64,000 bases of DNA from Microbacterium sp. zg-Y818 (GCF_030246905.1 NZ_CP126741.1:682001-746000), one strand, 5' to 3'; shown: positions 18,951-31,056, numbered from the stretch's first letter. Numbers and translations: made by a program. The notes: generated by a model from the letters alone, not told the origin.

Positions 18951-21800
18951 ATGCCCGCCCGAGTCCACGCCATCCTCGTCGTGCGCCCCGACGGCCGCAC
19001 CCCCGCCGCTTTCCACCTCCGGCGCACGCTCGCGGCGCTCGATGCGCAGACCCGCCCCGTCGACGCTCTGACGATCGTGCTGTGCGGCGAGGACGACAAC
19101 CTCCGTCAGCTGGCGGCGGACTCCCGCGCCGAGGGCGTGATCTCCGCACCACGCACGACCCGCTACGCCGAAGCCGCAGCTCTGGCCACGCACCGGGTGA
19201 GCGGCGACGCAGTGTGGCTGCTGGCCCAGGACACCGCTCCCGAGCCGCAGGCGCTCGCTCGGCTCGCCGGCGCCCTGGAGCTCGCGCCCTCGGTGGCTTT
19301 CGCCGCACCGAAGCTGGTGCGCTGGGACGATCGGGGCGAGATCGTCTCGCTCGGGGTGTCGATGACCACCCTGGGGCGGGCGGTCGGCCTCGCCGACGGC
19401 CAGCTCGATCAGGGGCAGCACGACGCAGGCCAGGACGTGCTGGCCGCCGACGTCCGCGGCGTACTCGTGCGCACCGCGGTCTGGCGCGAGCTGCGCGGAC
19501 TCGATCGCGGTCTGTCGGGCGCCGACGAAGGGCTGGACCTCGGAGTCCGCGCGCGACTGTCGGGCGGCCGCGTCACGCTCGTGCCGAACGCCATCGTCGC
19601 CGTCGCCGGCGACGGCGTGGCCGGGCTTCCCGACGTCTACGGCTCTCGCAGGCGCATGCGCCGCGCATTCGCCATCCGCACGGCGCAGCTGCACCGTCGA
19701 CTGGTCTATGCCCCCGCGCCGGTGCTGCCGCTGCAGTGGCTGGCCATTCTCCCCATCGCCCTCTGGCGCACGATCGTTCACCTCGTGGCCAAGCGGCCCG
19801 GCCAGATCTGGCCGGAGTGGGCGGCGGCCGTCACCGCAATGGTGCGCATCCCCGCCGTCGCCCGCGCCCGCGCCGGCATCCGCCACACCAGGAGGGTGTC
19901 GTGGCAGAGCCTCGCGGCGCTACGCATCGGGCGCGCCGATCTGCGCACGAACCTGGCGCTCACCGACGACTCCGATCGCCTCGCCGATGCCCGGCGCACC
20001 GAGTTGCGCTTCTTCAGCGGCGGTGGGGCGTGGGCGGTGCTGGCGGCCCTCGTCGTGTCGGTCGCCGCCTTCCCGGCGCTGCTGGCGTGGCCGGTTGTCG
20101 GCGGAGGCGCCTTGGCGCCGCTGCGCGACACCGTGGCGCAGCTGTGGGCGGATGCCGCCTACGGTCAGCGACCCCTGGGGCTGGATACCGTCGCCGCCGC
20201 CGACCCCTTCTCGGCAGTCGTGGCTCTCATCGGCACGCTGTCGCCGGCCGCGCCCTCGCAGGCGCTCGTCGTGCTCTGGGTGCTCGCCCTGCCGCTGGCG
20301 GTGCTGGGCGGCTGGTTCGCCGCGACCCGCGTGACCGACCGCTCGCTGCTGCGCATCACCGGCGGCGTCGCGTGGGCGTTGGCGCCCACCTTCCTGAACG
20401 TCCTGGTGGAGCCGCGGCCGGCCGCGGTGATCCTGCACCTGCTGCTGCCCTGGCTCTTCTACGCCGGCTCGGTCGCGCACCGTTCGTGGGCGGCCGCGGG
20501 GATGGCATCCCTCGTGCTCGTCGGCGTCGCCGCGTGCGCCCCGTCGCTCGTTCCCGCCCTCCTCGTGCTGTGGGTCCTCGCCCTCGCCATCGCCGCCGGA
20601 CGCGGTACCGGTCGTGGCGCGGCACGCGTGGGGTGGCTGGTGGTGCCCACCGCCGCCATGTCTGCCCCGCTGGTGTGGGAGCAGCTCACCGCCGGAAACC
20701 CGTGGGGCCTCCTCGCCGACCCCGGCGTGCCGTGGGCAGGGCCGGTGGCGACAGCGGATGCGGCCGGACGCGCCCTCCTCGCCGCCGGCTTCCCCACCCC
20801 GGACCCGGGCGGTTGGGGGCAGATGCTCGGGGGCGGTCCGACCTGGTGGGTGCCGCTGCTCGTTGCGCTGCCGGCGCTTCTCGGCCTCATCGCACCGCTG
20901 ACAGTGCGCTGGGCGGCCGGCGTGGTGCTGCTGTCTATCGGGGCCCTCGGACTCGCCACCGCCTACGCCGCCGTGGCCGTCTCGGTGGCCGTGACCGCCG
21001 CCGCCGAGCCCGTCGTCGTGTGGCCTGGCGCCGGGCTGAGCCTGGCCTGGCTCGGCGTCATCGGCGCCGCGCTCATCACCCTCGACGTCGTGCCGACGAT
21101 GTCGACGGTGCGTGTGCTGGCTGCGACCGGTGTCGTGGCGGCGCTCACCGTGTGCGCGGTCCCCGCCCTCACCGCGCAGGCGCGGGATGCGGCAGCCCTC
21201 ACCGAAGGCACGGCCAGCACCCTGCCCGCGTATGTGGCTGCCGAGGGTCGCGGATCGCCGTCGCTGGGCACCATCGTGATCGCCCCGCTCGCGGACGGCT
21301 CGGTCGCCGCCGACGTCGTGTGGGGCGCCAGCGAAACGCTCGGCGGCCAGAGCACGGTGCGCGCGACGCGTGTGGATGCCACCCCCGCCGACCGTGAGAC
21401 GGCCGAGCTGATCGCCGATCTCGTCACAGATGCAGCCGATGACGCCGTGGCCCCGCTCGCCGAGCGCGGCATCGGCTTCGTGCTGCTCGCCCCGGCCGTC
21501 GAGCCCGCCACCGAGGCGGCGCAGTCGCTGCGCCGCACGGCCGCGATCGCGCTGGACCAGCGCGACCGGCTGGAGCCGGTCGGCGAGACGGCGCGCGGAT
21601 CGCTCTGGCGCGTGTCCGGCCAGGTCGAGGCGCGGCCCGCTGCCGACCCGCAGGTCGCTGCGATCGCCCGCTGGGTGTTCGCCAGCCAGGCGGTGGTGCT
21701 CATGATCGCCGTGCTGCTGGCGATCCCGACGGCGCAGACCCGCCGCGACGCCCGCCGGGTGCCGCGGGTCGTCGGCCTGCGGGCAGGGGAGGGACGATGA
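18951..21800 (+). CDS. Glycosyltransferase/polytopic membrane fusion protein
   Basis: The 949-residue protein starts with a GT2-like cytosolic domain (residues 1-240: VHAILVVRPDGRTPAAFHLRRTLAAL, VWLLAQDTAPEPQALARLAGAL). A juxtamembrane basic region follows, then some 10-12 membrane helices (about 360-780), an extracytoplasmic segment (about 780-900) and a final helix near 915. This architecture is conserved beside whiB2 and DUF5719 in actinobacteria. It may both attach and translocate a sugar, but no function is demonstrated. A TAGGCT box at 18936-18941 precedes ATG 18951 by 9 nt. The gene overlaps the DUF5719 gene by 4 bp. Confidence 0.75.
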   Translation: MPARVHAILVVRPDGRTPAAFHLRRTLAALDAQTRPVDALTIVLCGEDDNLRQLAADSRAEGVISAPRTTRYAEAAALATHRVSGDAVWLLAQDTAPEPQALARLAGALELAPSVAFAAPKLVRWDDRGEIVSLGVSMTTLGRAVGLADGQLDQGQHDAGQDVLAADVRGVLVRTAVWRELRGLDRGLSGADEGLDLGVRARLSGGRVTLVPNAIVAVAGDGVAGLPDVYGSRRRMRRAFAIRTAQLHRRLVYAPAPVLPLQWLAILPIALWRTIVHLVAKRPGQIWPEWAAAVTAMVRIPAVARARAGIRHTRRVSWQSLAALRIGRADLRTNLALTDDSDRLADARRTELRFFSGGGAWAVLAALVVSVAAFPALLAWPVVGGGALAPLRDTVAQLWADAAYGQRPLGLDTVAAADPFSAVVALIGTLSPAAPSQALVVLWVLALPLAVLGGWFAATRVTDRSLLRITGGVAWALAPTFLNVLVEPRPAAVILHLLLPWLFYAGSVAHRSWAAAGMASLVLVGVAACAPSLVPALLVLWVLALAIAAGRGTGRGAARVGWLVVPTAAMSAPLVWEQLTAGNPWGLLADPGVPWAGPVATADAAGRALLAAGFPTPDPGGWGQMLGGGPTWWVPLLVALPALLGLIAPLTVRWAAGVVLLSIGALGLATAYAAVAVSVAVTAAAEPVVVWPGAGLSLAWLGVIGAALITLDVVPTMSTVRVLAATGVVAALTVCAVPALTAQARDAAALTEGTASTLPAYVAAEGRGSPSLGTIVIAPLADGSVAADVVWGASETLGGQSTVRATRVDATPADRETAELIADLVTDAADDAVAPLAERGIGFVLLAPAVEPATEAAQSLRRTAAIALDQRDRLEPVGETARGSLWRVSGQVEARPAADPQVAAIARWVFASQAVVLMIAVLLAIPTAQTRRDARRVPRVVGLRAGEGR

Positions 21801-23194
21801 CCACCACCAGGTTCCGCTGGGCCACGAGCGCCCGGCTGGCCGGCGGCACGCTCGCGGCGGTCGCGCTCGTCGCCGGCACGGTCACCGCCGCCGCCGTGAC
21901 GTGGCCCGTCCACGAGCGGGCACCCGTCAGCGTGGTCGCGACGCCCGCGCCGTCGGAGTCGGTGGTCGCCTGCCCGGGGGGCCTCTTGGCCATCGGCCGG
22001 GACGCGACACTGGCGGGTTCGGTGTCGGTGGTCGCCGACGCCACGACCACCGTCGGCACCGCCGCCGGGCAGACCGAGGCCACACCCGGTGTGCTGACGG
22101 TCCCGGGGATCGAGGCGTCCGCGCCCGCGGTGTTCGCCGCACCTCCCGCCGGCGACACCCGCACCGACCTCGCCGCCGCCTCCTCGGCGTCGGTGGCCGC
22201 AGAGGACCTCTCCGGCTTCGCCGCGGCATCCTGCGCGCCGCCGCTGCTGGAATCCTGGATCGTCAGCGGATCCACCACCACCGGGTCGTCAGGCCTTCTG
22301 CTGCTGGCCAACCCCGGCACGGTCCCCGCGACAGTCCAGATCACCGCCTACGGTGCGACCGGTGCCCGGACGCCGCCCGCGGGGCAGCTCATCGTCGCCC
22401 CCGGCACGCAGCGCGTACTGCCCCTGGCCGGTCTCGTCCGCGACGAGCAGAGCCCTGTGCTGCATCTGGTGTCCACGGGCGCCCCCGTGCAGGCCTCGCT
22501 GCAGGCGAGCATCACCCGCACGCTCCTCGCCGGCGGCGTGGACCAGGTCGGCGCCGTCATCGTCCCCGACACCGAGCTGGCCTTCCCGGGTGTCGCCGTG
22601 ACCGCTCCGCCCGGGGTGGAAGGCGCATCGGACCCCACCGCCATCGTGCGACTGCTCGCCCCGTCGACCTCGACCACCGCGACGGTGACGGTGCGCAGCG
22701 GCGACCGCGAGGTCGCCACGAGAGAGGTTCCCCTCGAGGCGGGCCTGCCGCTGGAACTCGACCTCGGCGCTCTCGCGATCGGGCAGTACAGTGTGCACGT
22801 CACAGCCGATGCCGCCGTCGTCGGCGGGGTGTGGACGACCACCGGCTTCGGCGAGGGTGACGACTTCGCTTGGCACATGCCCGCGCCGCGGCTGGAAGGG
22901 CCCGCGCTCGTGGCAGTGGCGGCGGGGCCGTCGCCGGTACTGACGCTGGCGTCTCCCGCAGGCGAGGCCGTCACGGTGACGCTCACCGCCGACGCCGGCG
23001 CGGGCCCCGCGCAGCAGATCGTCGTGCCCGCGGGGGGAACTGCCAGGGTCGAGGTGTCCGAAGGTGCGCTCTACCGCCTCGAAGCCCCCGAGCCGATCCG
23101 CGCCGCCGTCGGCTATGCGGGCGAGGGCGCCCTGGCCGCCTACCCGGTCTGGCCCGCCGACGCTGCGGCATCCCCGCTCGTCGTCCACCCGTGA
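21797..23194 (+). CDS. DUF5719 family exported protein
   Basis: The 465-residue protein has one N-terminal hydrophobic helix (LAGGTLAAVALVAGTVTAAAV, about residues 13-33) with no clear cleavage box, so it is probably membrane-anchored with an extracytoplasmic body. The body is Ala/Thr/Val/Gly-rich and looks like repeated beta-sandwich strands (LLLLANPGTVPATVQI, RLLAPSTSTTATVTV, PVLTLASPAGEAVTVTL). It is coupled to the preceding glycosyltransferase-membrane protein (ATGA overlap), so they probably act as an envelope pair. The function of this family is unknown. Confidence 0.8.
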   Translation: MTTTRFRWATSARLAGGTLAAVALVAGTVTAAAVTWPVHERAPVSVVATPAPSESVVACPGGLLAIGRDATLAGSVSVVADATTTVGTAAGQTEATPGVLTVPGIEASAPAVFAAPPAGDTRTDLAAASSASVAAEDLSGFAAASCAPPLLESWIVSGSTTTGSSGLLLLANPGTVPATVQITAYGATGARTPPAGQLIVAPGTQRVLPLAGLVRDEQSPVLHLVSTGAPVQASLQASITRTLLAGGVDQVGAVIVPDTELAFPGVAVTAPPGVEGASDPTAIVRLLAPSTSTTATVTVRSGDREVATREVPLEAGLPLELDLGALAIGQYSVHVTADAAVVGGVWTTTGFGEGDDFAWHMPAPRLEGPALVAVAAGPSPVLTLASPAGEAVTVTLTADAGAGPAQQIVVPAGGTARVEVSEGALYRLEAPEPIRAAVGYAGEGALAAYPVWPADAAASPLVVHP

Positions 23195-23256
23195 GCGCGC
23201 TTGCCGCCCGGCCTCGCTGCGGTGCCGGCGCGGGCCGCCACGCCTAGGATGGGCAC

Positions 23257-23694
23257 ATGATGCGGCGCCGTCTGAGACCTGAGACCGTCGCCCGCCCCCG
23301 GCCGTCCCGCCACGGCCGCCACGGACGCGACGGGCGGAGCCCGGTGGTGCGTCCGCCGCTTCCCCCGCTGGATACCCGCGCCGAACGGTTCGATCTGGCG
23401 GTGGGAGCTGCAGCGGAGTTCCTGCGCAGCGCCTGGGAGGAGCTGCGGGATGTGCGGTTCGAGATCGGCGAGATGCCGGATGCCACGGACGACGGCGGCA
23501 TCCCGCGCTGGAGCGTGCTGCCCGACCAGCAGCGCATCATCCTGTATCGCCTGCCGATCGAGCGGCTCAGCCGCCCGCACCGCGAGGACGAGCTGCACCG
23601 GCGCATGATCATCGAGAGCTGCGTGTTCCGTGCCGCCGCGGAGTACCTCGACAAGGACCCCTGGGACCTCGGTCCGGAGCGGTTCCGCTTCTGA
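23257..23694 (+). CDS. Zincin-like metallopeptidase-family protein lacking the HExxH motif
   Basis: The 145-residue protein begins with a basic tail (MMRRRLRPETVARPRPSRHGRHGR). Its core has RAERFDLAVGAAAEFLRSAWEEL, IILYRLPIERL and a final LHRRMIIESCVFRAAAEYLDKDP. It belongs to the zincin-like group found beside DUF3499 in actinobacteria (Rv3259-like). The HExxH zinc-binding helix of active members is absent here (RRMIIES instead), so peptidase activity is doubtful. A TAGGAT box (23245-23250) lies 6 nt before ATG 23257, a leaderless arrangement. Confidence 0.75.
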   Translation: MMRRRLRPETVARPRPSRHGRHGRDGRSPVVRPPLPPLDTRAERFDLAVGAAAEFLRSAWEELRDVRFEIGEMPDATDDGGIPRWSVLPDQQRIILYRLPIERLSRPHREDELHRRMIIESCVFRAAAEYLDKDPWDLGPERFRF

Positions 23695-23748
23695 ACGATC
23701 CCGCGCGGCGTACGTCCCGTGGGTATCGCGGCGGATAGCGTGGGGGCG

Positions 23749-23955
23749 ATGCGCGAGAGACTGTGTTCCAAGGTCGGGTGCGCCCGGGAAGCCGTGACGA
23801 CGCTCACGTTCGACTACGGCGACCAGATGGCGGCCCTCGGGCCCCTGGGCGGCGGGGGAGACCCGCACGCCCACGACCTCTGCGCCATCCACACCGATCG
23901 GCTCTCGGTGCCCAAGGGATGGGTGGTCGTGCGCCACGAGACGCTGCGCGTCTGA
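23749..23955 (+). CDS. DUF3499 family small protein
   Basis: The 68-residue protein starts RERLCSKVGCAREAVTTLTFDYGDQMAALGPL and has a second group HAHDLCAIHTDRLSVPKGWVVVRHE. Cys6, Cys11, Cys47 and nearby histidines suggest a small zinc ribbon. DUF3499 proteins are conserved in actinobacteria in this neighbourhood and have no assigned role. ATG 23749 was chosen because it starts at the conserved RERLCSK and lies 7 nt after a TAGCGT box (23736-23741). The longer reading from 23719 would remove that promoter. Confidence 0.88.
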   Translation: MRERLCSKVGCAREAVTTLTFDYGDQMAALGPLGGGGDPHAHDLCAIHTDRLSVPKGWVVVRHETLRV

Positions 23956-24024
23956 CCCGCGTCCCGCGTGACGCTGCGCGTCCGGTCCCGGCCGGTGCCA
24001 GACCACGCGTGGCACAATGACGGC

Positions 24025-25482
24025 ATGCCGACCCAGACGCCTGCCCTCACGTACGCCGTCGCCGATCTGTCGCTCGCCGGGGCGGGGCGCCATCAGCTGC
24101 GCCTGGCCGAGAACGAGATGCCGGGCCTCATGGCACTGCGTGCGGAGTTCGGGCCGTCGCAGCCGCTGGCCGGCGCCCGCATCGCCGGGTCGCTGCACAT
24201 GACCGTGCAGACGGCGGTCCTGATCGAGACGCTAGTGGCCCTCGGCGCGCAGGTGCGCTGGGCCAGCTGCAACATCTTCTCCACGCAGGACGAGGCCGCT
24301 GCGGCTGTCGTCGTCGGGCCCGACGGCACGGTCGACGACCCCCGGGGTGTGCCCGTGTTCGCGTGGAAGGGCGAGACTCTCGAGGAATACTGGGACCTGG
24401 CCGACCGCGTCTTCGACTGGAGCGACGAGGGCTTCGATGGCCCGAACCTCATCCTCGACGACGGGGGAGATGCCACCCTGCTCGTCCACAAGGGCGTCGA
24501 GTTCGAGAAGGCCGGGGCGGTGCCGGATGCCGCGCCCGACGACCCCGCAGAGTACCGCGTCGTCCTCGACGTGCTGCGGCGCAGCCTCGCCAGGGACCCG
24601 CAGCGCTTCACGCGTATGGCCGAGGGGCTGCTCGGCGTCACGGAGGAGACCACGACCGGCGTGCACCGGCTGTACGAGCTCGCGGCATCCGATCGCCTGC
24701 TGTTCCCTGCGATCAACGTGAACGACTCGGTGACCAAGTCGAAGTTCGACAACAAGTACGGCATCCGTCATTCGCTGCCCGACGGCCTCAACCGTGCCAC
24801 CGACGTGCTGATCGGCGGCAAGGTCGCGTTCGTCTGCGGCTACGGCGACGTCGGAAAGGGCGCGGCCGAGGCGCTGCGCGGCCAGGGCGCCCGCGTCATC
24901 GTGAGCGAGGTGGACCCGATCTGCGCTCTGCAGGCGGCGATGGACGGCTACCAGGTGGCGCGGCTGGCCGACGTCGCAGGCCAGGTGGACATCCTGATCA
25001 CCGGGACCGGCAACAAGGACGTCGTGACCGTCGACGACCTGCTGGCTCTCAAGCACCTCGCGATCGTCGGCAACGTCGGACACTTCGACAACGAGATCGA
25101 CATGGCGGGGCTCGAGGCGCTCCCCGGGGCCGAGCGCGTCGAGATCAAGCCGCAGGTGCACGAGTGGCGACTGCCCACGGGGCGCAGCGTGCTGGTGCTG
25201 AGCGAGGGCCGGCTGATGAACCTCGGCAACGCGACCGGCCACCCGTCCTTCGTGATGAGCGCGTCCTTCACCAACCAAGTGCTCGCGCAGATCGAGCTGT
25301 TCACGCGCCGTGAGGCGTACCCGACGGCCGTGTACACCCTACCCAAGCACCTCGACGAGAAGGTGGCGCGGTTGCACCTGGATGCCCTCGGCGTGCAGCT
25401 GACCACCCTCACCCCGGCGCAGGCCGCCTACATCGGCGTGCCGGTCGAGGGGCCGTACAAGCTGGACCACTACCGGTACTGA
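24025..25482 (+). CDS. ahcY: S-adenosyl-L-homocysteine hydrolase
   Basis: The enzyme splits S-adenosylhomocysteine to adenosine and homocysteine, relieving methyltransferase inhibition and feeding methionine recycling. The 485-residue product has [37 protein letters not shown] near residue 55, [15 protein letters not shown] near 233, the NAD-binding [20 protein letters not shown] near 270, and the C-terminal KLDHYRY. The length includes the insertion seen in bacterial/plant-type enzymes. A CACAAT box (24013-24018) lies 6 nt before ATG 24025, suggesting a leaderless mRNA, so an upstream SAH riboswitch is unlikely. Confidence 0.97.
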   Translation: MPTQTPALTYAVADLSLAGAGRHQLRLAENEMPGLMALRAEFGPSQPLAGARIAGSLHMTVQTAVLIETLVALGAQVRWASCNIFSTQDEAAAAVVVGPDGTVDDPRGVPVFAWKGETLEEYWDLADRVFDWSDEGFDGPNLILDDGGDATLLVHKGVEFEKAGAVPDAAPDDPAEYRVVLDVLRRSLARDPQRFTRMAEGLLGVTEETTTGVHRLYELAASDRLLFPAINVNDSVTKSKFDNKYGIRHSLPDGLNRATDVLIGGKVAFVCGYGDVGKGAAEALRGQGARVIVSEVDPICALQAAMDGYQVARLADVAGQVDILITGTGNKDVVTVDDLLALKHLAIVGNVGHFDNEIDMAGLEALPGAERVEIKPQVHEWRLPTGRSVLVLSEGRLMNLGNATGHPSFVMSASFTNQVLAQIELFTRREAYPTAVYTLPKHLDEKVARLHLDALGVQLTTLTPAQAAYIGVPVEGPYKLDHYRY

Positions 25483-25489
25483 GCCGCCC

Positions 25490-26332
25490 TCAGCGGACCG
25501 GGAACCCCCGCGGCGCCACACCGACGCCGGCGGTGAGTGCGGCCGCGCGCTCGTCCTCGCCCCTCAGCGCCCGCAGTTCGCGCTCCCGGCGCACAGCCAC
25601 GACCCCGAGCAGAAAGGTCTCGGGATCCACCGCGGGCACAGGCGCCACGAACGATCGCGTCTCGGCGGCCAGCGACACCGCTGTGCGCGCGCGTGCGGCG
25701 GGTTCGAGATCCCGCGCCTGCCGCGCGAACTGGGCGATGCGCCGGGCGAGGCCGTCGGGCAGCCGGCCGACGTCGGCGATCGTCGCCCACCCCGCGAGCG
25801 CCGGCGGCACCCCTGGGGGCTCCGGCGGCAGCTTGGGCGTGCGAGTGCGCTCGCTGTAGGTGCCGGCCAGCAGGTCGCCGAGGCGCTCCGCCCGCGGGGT
25901 GAAGGCCGCGACGATCCCGGCCACGGCGCCGAGGGTGAACCACAGCTCGAACACGCCAACGAGGGCCCGGATGAATGCCTGCCGCAAGCCGGCCGCTCCG
26001 CCGTCGGTGCGCACGATGCGGGCGCCGATCGCGAGCTTGCCGAGACTGCGCCCGCGGGTGGCGGTCTCGACGGTCGTCGGGATCACGACGGTCACGAGGA
26101 CGAGCACGACGATCGTGTAGACGGTTGTGAGGTCGCCGCCGAGCACGCTGCGGCCGGCGGCCCATGAAGCGGCCGCCGCGAGCAGCTGGAACAGTGCCAC
26201 TCCGGCGAGCATGTCGATGAGCGCGCCCACCGCGCGCAGAAAGTAGCCGACCGGCTGCACATCGAGGGCGACGGCTTCACCCGTGAGGATCTCGTCCTGC
26301 TGGATCTCCACGGCGGGCCCGGGCGTCGGCAT
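25490..26332 (-). CDS. RDD-family membrane protein
   Basis: The 280-residue protein has an RDD domain from about residue 20 to 165. VGYFLRAVGALIDMLAG (R...D) begins helix one, TRGRSLGKLAIGARIVR joins helices two and three, and ERLGDLLAGTYSERTR ends the domain. A soluble, Arg/Ala-rich C-terminal region of about 115 residues follows. RDD proteins are usually transport-related or of unknown role. It diverges from the SpoIIM-like gene with only 16 bp between start codons, so their promoters overlap. The two are usually adjacent in actinobacteria near MoxR/DUF58 genes. Confidence 0.82.
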   Translation of the reverse strand: MPTPGPAVEIQQDEILTGEAVALDVQPVGYFLRAVGALIDMLAGVALFQLLAAAASWAAGRSVLGGDLTTVYTIVVLVLVTVVIPTTVETATRGRSLGKLAIGARIVRTDGGAAGLRQAFIRALVGVFELWFTLGAVAGIVAAFTPRAERLGDLLAGTYSERTRTPKLPPEPPGVPPALAGWATIADVGRLPDGLARRIAQFARQARDLEPAARARTAVSLAAETRSFVAPVPAVDPETFLLGVVAVRRERELRALRGEDERAAALTAGVGVAPRGFPVR

Positions 26333-26348
26333 GGCTACAGTGAATCAC

Positions 26349-27344
26349 ATGGATGCCGACGCACTCACCGCCGCCCGGCGCGAGGAGTGGGCGCGGCTCG
26401 ACGAGCTGAGCCGTCGTCGCCGGCTCGGCGGGGCCGAGGCCGACGAGCTGGTCACGCGCTACCGCGCGGCTTCGGCCGATCTCGCGGAGCTGAAGACGTC
26501 GGCCGGCCGCACCCCCGAGGGCGACTACCTCTCGACCCTGCTCTCGCGGGCCCGACTGCGGCTGACCGGCACACCCGACAATGTGCTGCGTCAGATGCCC
26601 CGGTTCTTCCTGCGCCAGCTGCCCGCTGGCCTCTACCGCCTGCGCTACACGACTCTCGCGATCGCGGTCGGATTCGTCGCGGTCGCCGCGCTGGTGGCGG
26701 CCTGGGTGGCGCGGGACCCCGCGGCGCTGGCGTCGATGGGCAGCCAGGCCCAGTTGCAGCAGTACGCCGAGAACGACTTCACGCAGTACTACAGCGAGAA
26801 TCCCGCGGCGGTGTTCGCGGGCACGGTCTGGACCAACAACGCCTGGATCGCCGCGCAGTGCGTGCTCTTCGGCATCACGGGATTGTGGCCCGTCATGGTG
26901 CTGGTGCAGAACGCCGTCGGGGTCGGCACGGCAGCGGCTGTGCTCTTCGCCTTCGACCGGGGCGACGTGTTCCTCCTCCACATCGCGCCGCACGGACTGC
27001 TGGAGCTGACGAGCATCTTCGTCGCCGGTGCGGCAGGGCTCCACATCTTCTGGGCGTGGGTCGCCCCCGGCAGGCGGGGGAGGGGCGAGGCCGTCGCTGC
27101 AGCGGGACGGTCGCTGGCGACGGTGGCCATCGGGCTGGTGTTCGCCCTTGCGCTCTCGGGACTGATCGAGGGGTTCGTCACCGCGCAGCCGTGGCCCTGG
27201 CCCCTGAAGATCGGCATCGGGGCCGCAGCGCTCGCCCTCTTCCTCGTGTACATGCTCGTCGTCGGCGGCCGCGCGCAGCGCCTGGGCGAGACCGGCGATC
27301 TCACCGAGTACGAAAGCGGCACCCCCCGCCTCATCGCCGGCTGA
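26349..27344 (+). CDS. SpoIIM-like membrane protein (stage II sporulation protein M family)
   Basis: The 331-residue protein has a charged N-terminus (ARREEWARLDELSRRRRLGGAEADELVTRYR) and, from residue about 95, membrane helices separated by a YSENPAAVFAGTVWTNNAWIAAQCVLFGITG segment typical of SpoIIM-family proteins in non-sporulating actinobacteria. Its role there is unknown; the RDD/SpoIIM/DUF58/MoxR association suggests envelope or stress-related complex assembly. A TACAGT box (26336-26341) lies 7 nt before ATG 26349. No sporulation capacity should be inferred from the name. Confidence 0.85.
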   Translation: MDADALTAARREEWARLDELSRRRRLGGAEADELVTRYRAASADLAELKTSAGRTPEGDYLSTLLSRARLRLTGTPDNVLRQMPRFFLRQLPAGLYRLRYTTLAIAVGFVAVAALVAAWVARDPAALASMGSQAQLQQYAENDFTQYYSENPAAVFAGTVWTNNAWIAAQCVLFGITGLWPVMVLVQNAVGVGTAAAVLFAFDRGDVFLLHIAPHGLLELTSIFVAGAAGLHIFWAWVAPGRRGRGEAVAAAGRSLATVAIGLVFALALSGLIEGFVTAQPWPWPLKIGIGAAALALFLVYMLVVGGRAQRLGETGDLTEYESGTPRLIAG

Positions 27345-27358
27345 CGCCTTCACGCGTG

Positions 27359-27387
27359 TTTTGGATGATTCAAAACAACGCTAGAAT
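27359..27387 (+). promoter_or_regulatory. furA promoter with palindromic operator
   Basis: TTTTGGATGATTCAAAA (27359-27375) is a near-perfect palindrome: five-base arms TTTTG/CAAAA and an ATGAT centre. It is A+T-rich in an otherwise G+C-rich region. A TAGAAT -10 box (27382-27387) follows and lies 6 nt before the furA ATG, so the operator covers the -35 region. Autoregulation of furA-katG by FurA under non-oxidising conditions is the natural reading. Confidence 0.7.
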
Positions 27388-27389
27388 GA

Positions 27390-30185
<2,796 letters not shown>

Positions 30186-30191
30186 TCCACC

Positions 30192-30248
30192 CGCACGGCA
30201 GCACAGCGGCCCGTCCCCCTCGGGGGCGGGCCGCTGTGCTGCCGTGCG
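30192..30248. terminator. Bidirectional terminator hairpin between katG and the aquaporin gene
   Basis: The arms 30192-30218 and 30222-30248 pair over 27 bp with a single G-U at 30214/30226 and a 3-nt loop. The stem occupies almost the whole 64-bp space between two convergent stop codons. There is no U tract, so it may act as a hairpin-only terminator or block read-through in both directions. Confidence 0.8.
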
Positions 30249-30249
30249 C

Positions 30250-31056
30250 TCAGCCCAGTTCGCGTCCGTCGAAGAGCGCCCGATGGCAGAAGCCGGCGAT
30301 GAGGGCCCCGACGATCGGGAAGACGATGAACACCCAGAGCTGCAGCAGCGCGTCAGGACCGCCGTAGAGGGCCGTGGCGATGGAGCGGGCGGGGTTGACC
30401 GACGTGTTGTCGATCGGGATGGATACCAGGTGGATGAGGGTGAGCGTCAGACCGATCACCAGTCCGGCGAGCTTCGTTCCCCGGGACGGATGGGTCACCC
30501 CCAGGATGACGAGCACGAAGATCGCGGTGAACAGGATCTCGGCGATGATCGCGGCGCCCAGACCGAACCCGCCGGGGGAGTGCTCGTCGAAGCCGTTGCT
30601 GGCGAAGCCGCCGTCCTGAGCGGAGCGCAGCCAGCCGTCGGGTCCGAAGAGCCCGATGAGCACGAGGAGGGTGGTCCCCACGGCGCCGCCCACGAGCTGC
30701 GCGACGATGTAGGCGAGGGTCTCGCGCCACGGGAAGCGACCCGCCGCGGCCAGCCCGAGGGTCACCGCCGGATTGAAGTGGCCACCCGAGATCGGGCCCC
30801 AGGCATAGGCGCCCGCGACCACCGTGAGGCCGAAGGCGAGGGCGACCCCGACGAATCCGATGCCGAGGGATGTGCCCTCGGGGCCGACGCCGTAGTCCGC
30901 GGCGAAGAGCGCGGCGCCGATGGAGCCGAACACCAGCAGGAACGTGCCCATCGCCTCCGCGGACATCCGCAGGGCCATGCTCGGTCCCCCGGGGGCGGCG
31001 GCGTGGTCGAGAGGCGTGGGGGCGACGTGTTCTTCCGGACGAGGATCATTGCTCAT
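30250..31056 (-). CDS. aqpZ: Aquaporin, AqpZ/MIP family
   Basis: The 268-residue channel has six membrane helices and both half-helix motifs. GGHFNPAVTLG near residue 95 is the first NPA, and NTSVNPARSIATALYGG near 210 is the second, with the selectivity-filter Arg directly after the NPA. The MAEAMGTFLLVFGSIGAALF-like first helix is typical. Water and possibly small neutral solutes or hydrogen peroxide are expected substrates, which is interesting beside katG. ATG 31056 was chosen because AAAGGAGG is 7 nt upstream; it gives a hydrophilic N-terminal tail of about 30 residues. Confidence 0.92.
   Translation of the reverse strand: MSNDPRPEEHVAPTPLDHAAAPGGPSMALRMSAEAMGTFLLVFGSIGAALFAADYGVGPEGTSLGIGFVGVALAFGLTVVAGAYAWGPISGGHFNPAVTLGLAAAGRFPWRETLAYIVAQLVGGAVGTTLLVLIGLFGPDGWLRSAQDGGFASNGFDEHSPGGFGLGAAIIAEILFTAIFVLVILGVTHPSRGTKLAGLVIGLTLTLIHLVSIPIDNTSVNPARSIATALYGGPDALLQLWVFIVFPIVGALIAGFCHRALFDGRELG

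Noticed and set aside
26349..27344. Sporulation function for the SpoIIM-family protein
   Set aside because: This family occurs widely in non-sporulating actinobacteria and no other sporulation gene is present.
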